DNA of 22,435 bases from Basidiobolus ranarum. Its lineage: Eukaryota > Basidiobolomycota > Basidiobolomycetes > Basidiobolales. Below the pieces are notes generated by a model, which worked only from the letters and a program-made list of their open reading frames with translations, searched no databases and was not told the DNA's origin. Positions 8,601-18,174 of the stretch are shown here, one piece after another. Position 1 is the first letter of the stretch. Each line of letters starts with the position of its first letter. The stretch covers positions 1 through 22,435 of the forward strand of contig JASJQH010007062.1 of the NCBI GenBank assembly GCA_040143965.1, in the 5' to 3' direction. Made by a program: the position numbers and the translations under genes.

Positions 8601-10587
8601 TTATACCCAATATTCTACCGGCTTACTCTCTATTATAGTGGGTAATACCAGAGGCATGAGACGCCGATCTGAACTCGTTTATGCCGAGGTTCTTCTCAAC
8701 AGCAATGAGTACAACGTTGTTCACCGAACCAAGCCAACAAAAAGAGCATTGAATCCTAGCTTCGATGAAGAGTGCGAGGTGTTTATTCAAGAAGCTCAGT
8801 TCGCAACAATCACGATCTATCTTCGAGAGCAGATTGATGAGAGAAGCATCGTTGCACGTAAAACCATCGACTTACCTACCATACTAGAACAGTTGTCTAA
8901 TGGGATTCCCGAAGATGGATTTTGGTATGAATTTGAGAATACCGATGGTAAAATTCAACTCTTTTTGAAATTCTCTCCTGTTGAGATACAAATCGATGAA
9001 TCCGAGAGTTGGATTAACAAAGGACTAGTAATGGTAAAGATTCTAAAAGCTGAAGGACTACGTGCTGCTGATTCTTCCGGAACTAGTGATCCATATATAG
9101 TGGTAACTCGCGATGGTGAAAAGGTTCACAAAACTAAAGTCATCAAGAAAACGCTTTCACCAGTATACAATGAAGAATTCAGTACGCTAATCCATGCTCG
9201 TAATGAATCCTCTTTGGTTTTCAATGTATACGACTGGAATCAAGTTCAAACTCATGAACAGCTGGGCTACTTCCAAATAAGCACGAAGAACCTAGAGCCC
9301 TTAACATGGATTCAGGATGACTATAGTCTTACAGATGGCACTGGAACCGTTAGTTTAAAGATTATGTTCAGGCCTGAGCATGTAGGTCGTATGACTACCG
9401 ACCGTAAACAAACATTCCAGGCTGCTACTAAGAGTGTTATTGGGAAAGGAGTTGGTGGTGCTACCAGAGCTGTTGGTGGTACTCTTGGTGGTATTAGCAA
9501 GGGTGTTAGCGGACTGCTTAGTTTGGGAAAGAAAACATCTAGTCGGGGCTCTATTTCTGCTCCTCGTCCCAATACCAATATGCCACAGGAGGCATCGTCA
9601 ACCAGAAGCAACAGCATTAGCAGTAGCTTCAGTAACAATGTACGCAACTCATCGGATGTGCCAAATTCGTTAGAAACACCGAACATGCCAAATATGCCAA
9701 ACATGCCAGAGAAACCTAACTTGCCAAATATACCTGAAACATCCAGTAAGTCAGAAATACCCAACATGCCTTATATGTCGAATACCCCATCAGATTCTGC
9801 ATATTCCCAAGCCAGTGTTGACGATATTAAAGCACCGATCACACCCGTCTCTCCCAAATTTAGTCTAAACATTGAAGAGGAAGCTATTGCCAATGTTGAC
9901 AATAATATCGAACGTGACAGTGTTAAAAAAGATTTATCGGGACTGTTTAGTGAAGCCCAAGTAGGAAGCCAACTAACTACTGATAACGCTAGAATCTCTA
10001 GTCCATCTTCCATCAATGAACCTGAGAATAGCTTCCACTCATTATCAGCACCACAGTCACCTATGTCTAACAGATCTTCCATCGCCAACCTAGATGATTT
10101 TAGTGAGTTCTCTGGGGAGAGTGATGGTGAACATGGATTTTTGACAGTGGAAATCTTACAAGCTAAAGATCTCATTGCTGCCAATAGCAATGGATCAAGT
10201 AACCCTTATGTTCGTGTCCGTTCAGATCGCAAGACGCTTTACAAAACCAAGGTCTGTAAGAAGACTCTTGAGCCGAAATGGAACGAACGTTTCACTATTC
10301 CTGTCCGTAGTTCTTCGATTAAACTTCACTTCTCCGTTCGTGACCGAAACCTTCTTCAAGACTCTTATCTAGGTGAATACGAGGCAAATGTATCAGAGCA
10401 CATACAACTTAACAGCCAAGTAGGAGACGAGAACTGGGTAGAACTAAGAAAGACCGAACGCGGTAAACTTTTATTGAAATTTACCTTCATTTCAAATACT
10501 TCACCTAGGTCAAGTGAAGTGTTTGACTCGCTCACTAGCTCTGCAAAGAAGAAACTCGGCTTTAGCTCGTTTAGAAGAAAACTTTAA
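5627..10587 (+). CDS. TCB: Tricalbin-like ER-plasma membrane tether (SMP domain, six C2 domains)
   Basis: Exons 5627-6311, 6382-6461, 6524-6754 and 6817-10587 give 1588 residues; introns are 70, 62 and 62 bases. An in-frame ATG at 5564 is possible, but 5627 has an A at -3 and fits the low-complexity start. The order is: disordered tail 1-196 with Asn-X-Pro repeats and two RRQS sites; membrane hairpin about 198-229 followed by the basic KRFRRNARDD; SMP lipid-transfer domain about 256-465; C2 domains near 475-565, 617-705, 755-844, 934-1025, 1067-1162 and 1439-1527. Calcium-binding Asp sets look fullest in C2-1 and C2-3 (SDPYV...DFD/D), are partial in C2-5 and C2-6, and are lost in C2-2 and C2-4. 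A 270-residue linker before the last C2 has a Gly-rich segment (1200-1238). Tricalbins anchor in ER, bind plasma membrane through C2 domains and move lipids. Yeast members have three to five C2 domains. Confidence 0.95.
5717..5767 (+). repeat. Asn-X-Pro tandem repeat in the tricalbin N-terminal tail
   Basis: A 9-base unit (CCTAATATA) is repeated about four times with drift, encoding PNTPNIPNIPNIPNMP at residues 31-47. The same tripeptide motif returns at 9679-9735. Confidence 0.75.
6056..6115 (+). repeat. Two 30-base direct repeats encoding LRRQSTAST twice
   Basis: 6056-6085 and 6086-6115 differ at four bases and encode PLRRQSTAST and TLRRQSTAST (residues 144-163). Both contain RRQS, the consensus for cAMP-dependent protein kinase, 35 residues before the membrane hairpin. 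Confidence 0.8.
9679..9735 (+). repeat. Asn-X-Pro repeat in the linker before the last C2 domain of the tricalbin
   Basis: It encodes PNMPNMPNMPEKPNLPNIP at residues 1287-1305. The motif matches the N-terminal repeat but codon use differs (AAC/AAT ATG CCA here, AAT ATA CCT there), so it is not a recent copy. Confidence 0.7.
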
Positions 10588-11073
10588 GGATACGCTTTTA
10601 GTTCCTTCTTTTCACTTGTATTTTCAAAGTATCTTGGACCGTTGTTTGTCAAATCATGTTATGTGTGATTTAATTTTGGATGTTGTTCTATTCGCCTTCC
10701 TAATAATAGGAAGGATATATAAATATATACATATGTGTTTCAAGAATTTTCATAACTAATCCCAAGCAAGATAACAAAAAGCAGTAAGAATGCTGAGATC
10801 CAGCAATCATGCAGCATACTGATAGTTGACGCGATTTTGATTGGATAGAGGTTATTTTGAAAGTCAATAAATGATGAGAATTCCTGTTTCAACAAGTATT
10901 ATAGTCATGGTTTTCCGTATTACCCCAACTTCATTAGATAGGACAATTGAGCCAATCATACATCGGGTCATTGTTGAAACAGTAGAATGAATTAATAGAA
11001 ATATTTATTAACCAGATAGAGAATTGGGACTGACAAATATACACGACCCAGCCTCCCATTTTTGCTGAATGAA
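10588..11073. other. Intergenic between tricalbin and PP2C genes
   Basis: It holds the 3' UTR of the tricalbin (AATAAA at 10866-10871) and the promoter of the PP2C, with the inverted repeat listed separately. An ATG at 11069 starts a seven-codon frame (MKWKQP then TAG at 11087-11089) that overlaps the PP2C start out of frame; its context is weaker than that of the main ATG. Confidence 0.5.
10884..10982. repeat. 99-bp segment bounded by perfect 12-bp inverted repeats
   Basis: CTGTTTCAACAA at 10884-10895 is the exact reverse complement of TTGTTGAAACAG at 10971-10982. The 75-base interior is not palindromic and not coding. It could be a miniature inverted-repeat element or a chance stem. No convincing target-site duplication flanks it. 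Confidence 0.4.
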
Positions 11074-12836
11074 ATGGAAGCAACCTTAGCGCGTTTACCT
11101 AACCTCATTTTTAGAAAGACTGGAGTGTACAAACTATTAACTAGAAGCTCTACCTCAGTAGCCGCGAAAAAGGTGGCAGAAGTCGAGCCGAAAGGAAAGC
11201 TTAGTCGAAGTAATTATGTTGTTCGTACTCCTCAGAATCATACGTTTCGGGTTAATCTAAAAAACTCCCCCAACCTTGTGGGAGTACGTTCAACCAGAGG
11301 GATGAGAGACTATAACGAGGATAGATATAAGAGTTTAACGGTAAAACTTCCAAACCACGCCAACCAGCTGTTATATTTTGGAGTGTTTGATGGGTTCGTT
11401 AACTAGTTTTCTTATTCCTTCTCAAAAAATCTCTTGTTCATTTTTAATGTATAATTTTAGCCATGGGGGTTCTCATTCCGTAGATTACCTTTCAGCTCAC
11501 CTTCATGAAAAACTTGAATCCATGACAACTGAAGATGCAGAAACTATCGTTGATGCATATAGGAAATTTGGTATTCGTTGGTCCAAATATACTCCTGCCT
11601 ATATTGGCCCATTACTATACCAGAAGCGGGCTTCTTCTTATCAGCCGACCTATGAAAGACACCTTTCACTCGAGCAAAGAATGGTATTGTCCTTTTTACA
11701 ACTAGACCTCGAGGTAACTAAGGTTTTGAGATATCACGATGGTTCAACCGGATCTATAGCCCTGATTGAACCGATGAATGGGAGCCCTTTTTGGGCCTCT
11801 CCTCAACTGGCTATCACTGTATCTCACGTCGGGGATACCAGGTAGGATCCAAGTTTATACAATGATGAGTGTTTAGCTCCAGCTGACGATTTTCTGTAGA
11901 GTCATACTTTGTGATACTTCAAGTGGAAAAGCAGACACATTAACAACCGATCATCATCCGAGTATTAAAAAAGAATTCGATCGTATTCGAAAGTACGGAG
12001 GCTTCTTCACTAGAGATTCTTTTGGCGAGGAAATGACTGTTGGTCAGTTTGCTAACACCCGAGCTTTTGGTGATCCGATTGGCAAACGGTTTGGTGTAAT
12101 TGCAGAGCCTGACATTATTGTGCGTAAGGTTGCCGGGGAAGAGGTGGCCTTTATGGTTCTTGTTACTGATGGAGTAACCTCAGTCATGACCGATCAAGAG
12201 ATTGTTGATACTGTAAGTGGACTCTTGAGATTTGTAGCCAAGCATTAATCTAAACGAATCTTAGGTCAAGACTTGCCCTGATCCTACATCTGCTGCATTG
12301 CGCATTGTAACGTATGCTGAGCAATTCGGCTCTGACGACAACATCACAGCAATGGTATGTAGTCCATTCATTCACTTGTGTATACAATATTCTCATGCTT
12401 GACTCATGAATAGGTGGTACGACTGCCTGGCTGGGGCACTCCGATGCCTGATCTTTCTGCGGACGTTCGTAAGTGTAGATTGGAAGCCTCATCCTCAAGA
12501 GGGCCTCGCATGGGTTCTGGGATGTACAGCGACCTAGCTCAAGCGGCAGACATCAAGGAGAAGACGATCAAAACTCTCTTTGAGGATGGGATATTTCATG
12601 AATTATCCGAAGAGCAACTCAAGGACCAGATGAACAAATTTGGCATTAAGCTAAGCATTGGAGTTGGAATGCTTCCTGGTGATGAACCTGAGGATGAAGA
12701 CTCTGATCACAGCGTTATTGACATGTTTTTTTCGGTCTTGAGCAGACCCCGATCATCCGTACTAACTTCGGGGGATATCAAGAAGGCTTGGAGTTTATTG
12801 GGAGTTACCACGGCATCAACTGCAACTATGAAATAG
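11074..12836 (+). CDS. PTC6: PP2C-family protein phosphatase, likely mitochondrial (Ptc6-like)
   Basis: Exons 11074-11393, 11461-11841, 11900-12212, 12265-12354 and 12414-12836 give 508 residues; introns are 67, 58, 52 and 59 bases. The ATG at 11074 is the first in frame and has G at -3 and +4. The N-terminus (MEATLARLPNLIFRK...) is rich in Arg/Lys and hydroxyl residues and looks like a mitochondrial presequence. All PP2C motifs are present in order: RDYNEDRY (Glu82, Asp83), FGVFDGHGG (Asp106, split by intron 1), SHVGDTR (Asp232), TTDHHPS (Asp251), ANTRAFGD, VTDGVT (Asp324) and GSDDNIT (Asp363). These bind the two metal ions of a Ser/Thr phosphatase. A C-terminal extension of about 130 residues carries an acidic patch. 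Yeast Ptc6 acts on pyruvate dehydrogenase and in mitophagy. Assignment to Ptc6 rather than another mitochondrial PP2C is by overall resemblance. Confidence 0.92.
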
Positions 12837-13009
12837 CCCAATTCGACTAAGCGATCAGAGAGAGCACATTTCTTTCCTTCGTTCTTTCGTTCCTTCATTC
12901 CCTCATCGATACTGTACCATAGGATAGATATCGGCACATCTTGTTGTGGCACTGTAAATAAGTTCAAATCCAAGTTTATTAAACCAGATCTTGGACATTG
13001 GATCAATCT

Positions 13010-13044
13010 ATGTGTGTGTGTGTGTGCGTGTGTGTGTATATATA
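13010..13044. repeat. (TG)n microsatellite with TATATATA tail
   Basis: A run of TG dinucleotides with one GC interruption, ending in TATATATA, in the 272-base gap between the convergent PP2C and CEP120 genes. Confidence 0.9.
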
Positions 13045-13108
13045 GCCATGAAACGGATATGATGATGACAAAACTTTAAACAAAAATCTACATGGGCCTT
13101 TCCCTACT

Positions 13109-15553
13109 TTACGGAGAGTTTGGGGATGGGGGCTGGACATTTGGAAATGGGATATTAGGGTCTACATCGTTAGAAGATGCAAGGGGTTTGGATTTCTTAG
13201 CTTTTAGAGATTTCAATTCAGTCTTCAGATGTTTGAGTAATTTTCTTTCCGCACGACGAATCTCCTTTTCTTCGTTCATGAAGTTCCATTGAGTCTCCTT
13301 TGAAGTGAGTTGATTTTGTAATTTCCATTTGGCTATTTCCAAAGTAGCATTAATCCATTCATTTCTATAATTCCTTTTCTCCAATTTACATCTTTCGTAT
13401 TGTTGTTGGATGTGATTCCTATCATGTTTCAACTTTTCAATTTCTTTTTGAAGTTGTGAGGAATGTTGTTTACTAACTTCTAGATGGACTTGATTTTCTT
13501 TTACCATTCCAGAGTATTTACTACATTGTTGCTCGAGTTCTCGGATATGTTTCTCGGATTTCTGAAGGTGCCTCTTCAAATTTCCTATCTCCTCTTTCAG
13601 TGCATTCATTTGTGAATCTTTGGTTGGATCAACTGCTGGATGGTGGCCACGTTCACCCTCTACATTCCAATCTTTGGCCAAGTGAGAGTCGGGTGTGGTA
13701 CCTTTGGATTGCAGGGGTGGTTTGGGAATTCTGTGGAGATTCTCGTGAACTATGTCTGTCTGTTCGTCACGACGAGATGGTGAGTGCTGGGATGAGATTA
13801 CCAGAGGATCAAGTTGACCATCATTTCTCGAAGGAACCACCCTTTCTAGATGCATATCCTCTCGGTGAGGGATTGTGAAGCCTATAGGTGTAGACAAGTT
13901 CGTGATGAAACCAACATCTGAGATTGATAACAACACACGTAAGCTGGCGACCGAAGATTTGGTGGACTGTTGAATAACTGGTACGGTGAAATTGAAAGAA
14001 TCCGAAAATCGAGCTTCAGTATTTAAGCTAGCATTTCGCTCCTGTAATAATGGATTGAAATCCACAATACCAATCCCTAATGAACGAATCTCCTCCGATT
14101 CCTGGTATTTACCCAGGAGTTTGATATACAACGGTGTAGAGAGAAGTTTCTCCAGCAGCCGATTGGGAAAGGAGAAGAATTCCATGGTGTAAAATGAGTT
14201 GGGTAAGAATACTTCTGTATTGGGAGGTATCTCGATACTAGGTTCGGTGTAAACGGTTTTCTTGGTGTTTAGCCAATCATAATTATATTCTAGGTAGGCG
14301 TTCTCGAGATGAGTATTATTTGATGATATGGAAACGAGGTGGATAGTTATTAAATAATGGTCTAATGGTTGTCCCCCATTGACTACGAACGGATGGAGAA
14401 TATCTTTCTCGATCAACGATAGACTACATCCGATGTATGGTTCGTCAGGTTCGTCCAATCTGTCTGCTCCCGAAACTGTTTCTATACCGTACAATCCCTC
14501 AAAGAAATGAGGTTCACCAGAGGCCACTTGAAATAGGTCACTAATTGACACCCTGGCACATCCCATGATTCGTGCATCTGACTCTTGATAAAGATAAATA
14601 GCAACTAAAGGACAATTGGCGAAATACTCTTGAATCTCATGCAAACTCGATCGAAGATTCACGAAGATACGTGTAGGTGACCAGGAAGAAGAGTCGGTGG
14701 ATGGAGAGAATTTTTCTGTGATGATATCTCTATCGAATAATTTGAATTGAAAATAAAATCGGGATGCACTCGAAACTCTATACCGAGTGAATAGGTTTTG
14801 CCAGAGGGTAATTCCGAAATAAAAGATATATTCGACAGTTCCATCCCCTATACGATAAAACCTGTCTCCTGCAAGAGCTTCATGTGTTATTTTAGAAGAG
14901 GGTTTGACCGTGTTAGCTGGCGCCAGATAATGATTGATATTTAGTAATTTGGAAGCTATTCGCTCTGATATAGGTGTTTCTATAGGCCTACGTTCAGGTG
15001 TTGGCATTGGTGCACTGGGTAGGGTAGGAATCTTTGCTTTTGAAAACTCCTGTTTAGGCCCAGCTTGAAACAGAATACGAAGCTCAGGCCTTATTCCATT
15101 TTGTCCTTGACCTTTCTTGACATTTACCAAGGAGAACCACTTTGGTTTAGGTTCAGAGGTAGGACTTTGAACCTGTCGTAAATCCAATACTATAAAACCA
15201 ATCTCTTCTACGCTATTCTTCTCTTTACTAAAGGAAAAACAAGTGAGCTTCACCGTAGCTTTCTGAGTACGAAGTAGGTGTAGTGTTTTATGCTCTAAAG
15301 TCCATTCAAGTTCTGTATCCCAGAGGGGTCTCGAAGTTTGCTCGATTCTTTCGGTACTTAGTAATTCATTGTAGAATTTCCCTTCAACAAAGATGTAAGT
15401 CCCTCGTTTACGCAGAAATTGTCGACCTATTTTCTGAAAGTTAGTAAAGTAGCTCGAGTGAGTAATGGTAATCCTTTAACTTAACCCAAACAGGACTTGG
15501 AACTTTACAAACTCACCTTCTAATATGGTTGCCAAAACAGTGCACAAAACCAT
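13109..15553 (-). CDS. CEP120: CEP120-like centriole assembly protein
   Basis: Exons (minus) 15553-15517 and 15426-13109 give 784 residues. The 90-base intron starts GTGAGT and must end at the second of two nearby AGs (TAG at 15427-15429) to keep frame, producing ATILEG|RQFLRKR as in vertebrate CEP120 (ILEGRHFPKRP). Three C2-like domains follow. C2A (1 to about 135) has LWDTELEW, KLTCFSF and IGFIVLDLRQVQ...KWFSL. C2B (about 206-325) has IFVNLRSSLHEIQEYFA. C2C (about 367-520) has EVFLPNSFYTMEFFSFP and TVPVI. Residues 615-760 form a Lys/Glu/Gln-rich coiled coil, and the tail is Pro-rich. Human CEP120 (986 aa) promotes centriole elongation with CPAP/SAS-4, SPICE1 and TALPID3. The C2C match (EVFLPQSY in human) is strong. 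This version is shorter, mainly between domains and at the C-terminus. The gene implies centrioles or a relic of them. Confidence 0.92.
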
Positions 15554-15941
15554 TTGGACTGAACAATGCTATTCGGTCTGTTAGAAAGGGATATATAATC
15601 ACGTCAACCCTGTATCCTGATACAAATATGGATGGGTGTTTGTTTTGATTTTTGGTAGGTGAACTTGAAATCGATTTAATTGATTGGTTATTCAGATTTG
15701 GAATCTCGTCTAAGAGCCCGTTACAAAAAGTAGAAATTAGTAAGAAATTCTTGCGTGCCATTCAAGGTATATGCCTAGTGGATACTAGAACCACTATTCA
15801 GCATCAAGCACAGATGATTAGCTTTGGTTTTACAAGAACAGGGACGCTGTTTGTATCATTCGATCGACAAAGATCCATGAACAAACACAACATTACATTA
15901 TTAGGCATTAATTGGGACTGATACGCGTATCGTAAGACCCA
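15554..15941. other. Gap between CEP120 and ISC1, presumed CEP120 promoter
   Basis: 388 bases between two minus-strand genes. A plus-strand frame (about 15654-15921) is open for 90 codons but has no ATG near its start, no plausible upstream exon and no recognised motif, so it is not called. The ISC1 3' UTR must end here. Confidence 0.45.
15591..15598 (-). promoter_or_regulatory. TATA-like box of CEP120
   Basis: The minus strand reads TTATATAT about 38-45 bases before the ATG at 15553, the same spacing as the TATA box of the cysteine-rich secreted protein gene. Confidence 0.45.
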
Positions 15942-17441
15942 TCACTTGTAATGACTGGGCCTATTTCTAGCTATGTGGAAATCATCATACAATCTTCTGA
16001 AGGCACCTTCTTCCACTCGAGAATACAAGACGGTCATTAGGAAGAACAAAAAGGAATATATAGCTGAAGAAACAATGAAAATATCAAAAATAACTATGGC
16101 CCACGAAGGGGGTCTAATGACAGAACACACAATCAAAAGAATTATCCATACACCCGACCCAATTCCAAACTGTACAAGATAACCAGTTCTTCTTTTGTTG
16201 GCGTTGCTGAGTCCAGATGATAAAAGCTCAACTACTTGCTCTATTATTCCAGCATCCAGTATCGAACAATCCGTGGCCTTTTCAATTTCGCCCTTAGTCT
16301 TTCGCGTGATGGTAAATACAGAACACACTCCGAAATGATCCGAATAAGAACACTTCAGACACACCACTGGCTCAGTCAGGCAGACTCGTGAAGATAGACA
16401 TTTCAAGTCTGACGTGTGACGATAGAATATATAGTCCAATCGCTCTCCAGGCTGTTTCTGGTTGATTCGGCCTGACAATGTGTTGGTGGGAGTAGCGCAT
16501 GTTAATCCATTGTTGCTAGCAATCTCCGACATTTTTATTCCCGAATTATAAGGAGGGTAAACCACCGTCGACCCATTAATCTCGTCCCAGGAATCGGTCA
16601 GTCCAGCATATGATTTGATCATTGTAATAACAAGGTTATCTGGTATGCTGTTGTAGTCACCCAACTAAAGCAGATGAGAGATACAATAATCTTAATATAA
16701 AATCATGCCACACGTTGGTTGAATATAGAAGTATTACCGATATAACATGATTTCCGCTGGCAACTGCATCTTTCAAAATACAAGAGAGCTCCCATCCTTG
16801 AGCTGCACGATGAAACCCATTTTCATCATTTGGATTATATTGAGCAATCAACTGACAACTGAGGTTAGCTATGCAATTAGAAATATGGTGACTTTTAGAG
16901 AAATCTTACATGTGTATTGTACACTTCAATAATGTCCCCATTTGGATGTAACAAGTGACAACAGCCTACTGCTTTTGAAACATACCAATCGCCTTGAAGT
17001 ACTTTGAGTGGGTTTCCGTTTAGCGAATATGGAGTTGCAAAGGATTTTATAATAGGGAATTTGGAAAATATGGCTAGACCAGCACCGAAAACACCTCTAA
17101 ATAAGAGCGAATAAGAGGTTATTGAGTGCTCGATTTCGTTGACTAAAGAATTCTAGAACGTTACGTGTGAAAGAAATGGGTATATGGGAGGGACGCTCTG
17201 GTTTTGTGTCTAACCATCTCAAAGTCATTATAAACCCATATTTCCTGTAGTCCAACAATGTCATATTCACTCTCGACAAGATGTTGTGCAATGGCCTCTA
17301 AACGCTCTTTTCGTTTTTTCGAAACGAACTTGAGTCCCCTTTTGTTGAAACAAGCAATAGGTTAGGAAGACGCAAGGTAAATTGGGAATATTTTCAACCT
17401 TACCAGCAGTTTAGGCTTAACACCTGGAATTTATTGGACAT
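15942..17441 (-). CDS. ISC1: Inositol phosphosphingolipid phospholipase C (neutral sphingomyelinase family)
   Basis: Exons (minus) 17441-17404, 17338-17165, 17096-16910, 16851-16738 and 16664-15942 give 411 residues; introns are 65, 68, 58 and 73 bases. The fold is endonuclease/exonuclease/phosphatase-like. Visible motifs are SLNCWGLKFVSKKRKERLEA (start), YDIVGLQEIW (metal-binding Glu45), HTGVFGAGLAIFSKFP, GDWYVSKAVGC (the P-loop-like region), VYNTHL, GFHRAAQGWEL, LGDYNSIPD (Asp174, Asn176), GERLDYIF and YSDHFGV (Asp280, His281). Two membrane segments (about 333-354 and 359-385) follow, as in yeast Isc1 and mammalian SMPD2. The enzyme cleaves phosphosphingolipids to ceramides and is magnesium-dependent and phospholipid-activated; it works at the ER and on mitochondria. 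The length is close to SMPD2 (423) and shorter than yeast Isc1 (477). All catalytic residues are kept. It is transcribed away from eS28. Confidence 0.94.
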
Positions 17442-17893
17442 AGGGTATCTTGTAGAAGGCTGGTCGAAGGAAAGAGTTCGAGTATATCAAGATAATGCGC
17501 TAAATCTATCATGATTTCATTGTTACCAATTTAATTATTTCAACTATTCTCCTAAACAAGAGAATAGTAACAAATTAGGCAAACCAATCACACACTAGTC
17601 CTGAGCATGTTGAATATATGCTCTGCAGATCGTGGCGAAGTATCTGACATGTTCACGTGATATCAGCATACACATCACATGATATCAACACAAAAGGCTA
17701 AGAATAACTTTGATCGCAGAACAATTTTTTGCAGCAAAAGAAATAGGGCTCGGGAACAGTCTTTGGATGAAGTGATTACCATATTTGGAATGAAAGTAGA
17801 TGGTTGAGATTGTTCATAAAATTAGTTAGGTAAACTTGAGTTCTCCCCCTTTACTTATTGCCGCTCAGTTTACCGAGTACGGTCTAATTTCAA
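17442..17893. other. Divergent promoter region between ISC1 and eS28
   Basis: 452 bases holding the TCACRTGATATCA direct repeats (17653-17687) and, just before eS28, a pyrimidine-rich stretch (TTCTCCCCCTTTACTT, from 17840) typical of ribosomal-protein gene starts. No coding capacity is seen. Confidence 0.55.
17653..17687. promoter_or_regulatory. Two direct repeats of TCACRTGATATCA (E-box type)
   Basis: TCACGTGATATCA at 17653-17665 and TCACATGATATCA at 17675-17687 are 22 bases apart, about two helical turns. The first holds the palindrome TCACGTGA, the classic bHLH (Cbf1/Pho4-type) site. In some fungi Cbf1 sits at ribosomal-protein promoters. The pair lies about 210-240 bases from both flanking start codons. 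Confidence 0.5.
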
Positions 17894-18174
17894 ATGGTAC
17901 GTGTATCCAACATTACATCCATCCATCACGGAACCGTGTTGTAGAAATTTCTGTAAGCTAACTCAGAATATAGGAAAAACAAGCTCCCGTCAAGCACGCT
18001 AAAGTTATTAAGGTCCTCGGCCGTACCGGTTCCCGTGGTGGTGTCACCCAAGTCCGTGTCGAATTCATGGATGATACCTCTCGCTCTATCATCCGTAATG
18101 TCAAGGGACCTGTTCGTGAGAACGATATCTTGGTACTTATGGAATCTGAACGTGAGGCCAGACGTCTTCGTTAA
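17894..18174 (+). CDS. RPS28: Small-subunit ribosomal protein eS28
   Basis: Exon 1 is only the ATG (17894-17896); a 77-base intron (GTACGT...ATATAG, 17897-17973) follows, and exon 2 (17974-18174) gives a 67-residue protein. It contains [39 protein letters not shown] and [15 protein letters not shown], ending EARRLR. This is near-identical to eS28 across eukaryotes and has the normal length. The protein folds as an S1-like beta barrel on the 40S head/platform near the mRNA exit and is essential for 18S rRNA maturation. An AATAAA lies at 18209-18214, 35 bases after the stop. Confidence 0.97.

Noticed and set aside
9321-10190. Long minus-strand frames opposite the tricalbin linker
   Set aside because: Antisense shadows of Gly/Ser/Pro-rich coding DNA with Leu/Pro-rich nonsense content.
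13050-13075. RTGATGA-like box suggestive of a C/D snoRNA
   Set aside because: No matching D box at a suitable distance and no terminal stem.
15513-15761. 82-codon minus-strand frame across the CEP120 first exon
   Set aside because: It conflicts with the CEP120 exon 1 frame, which is supported by a splice donor and family match.
15654-15921. 90-codon plus-strand frame between CEP120 and ISC1
   Set aside because: No ATG near its start, a stop after the only nearby ATG (15628), no workable upstream exon and no known motif; its length is within chance expectation for the window.
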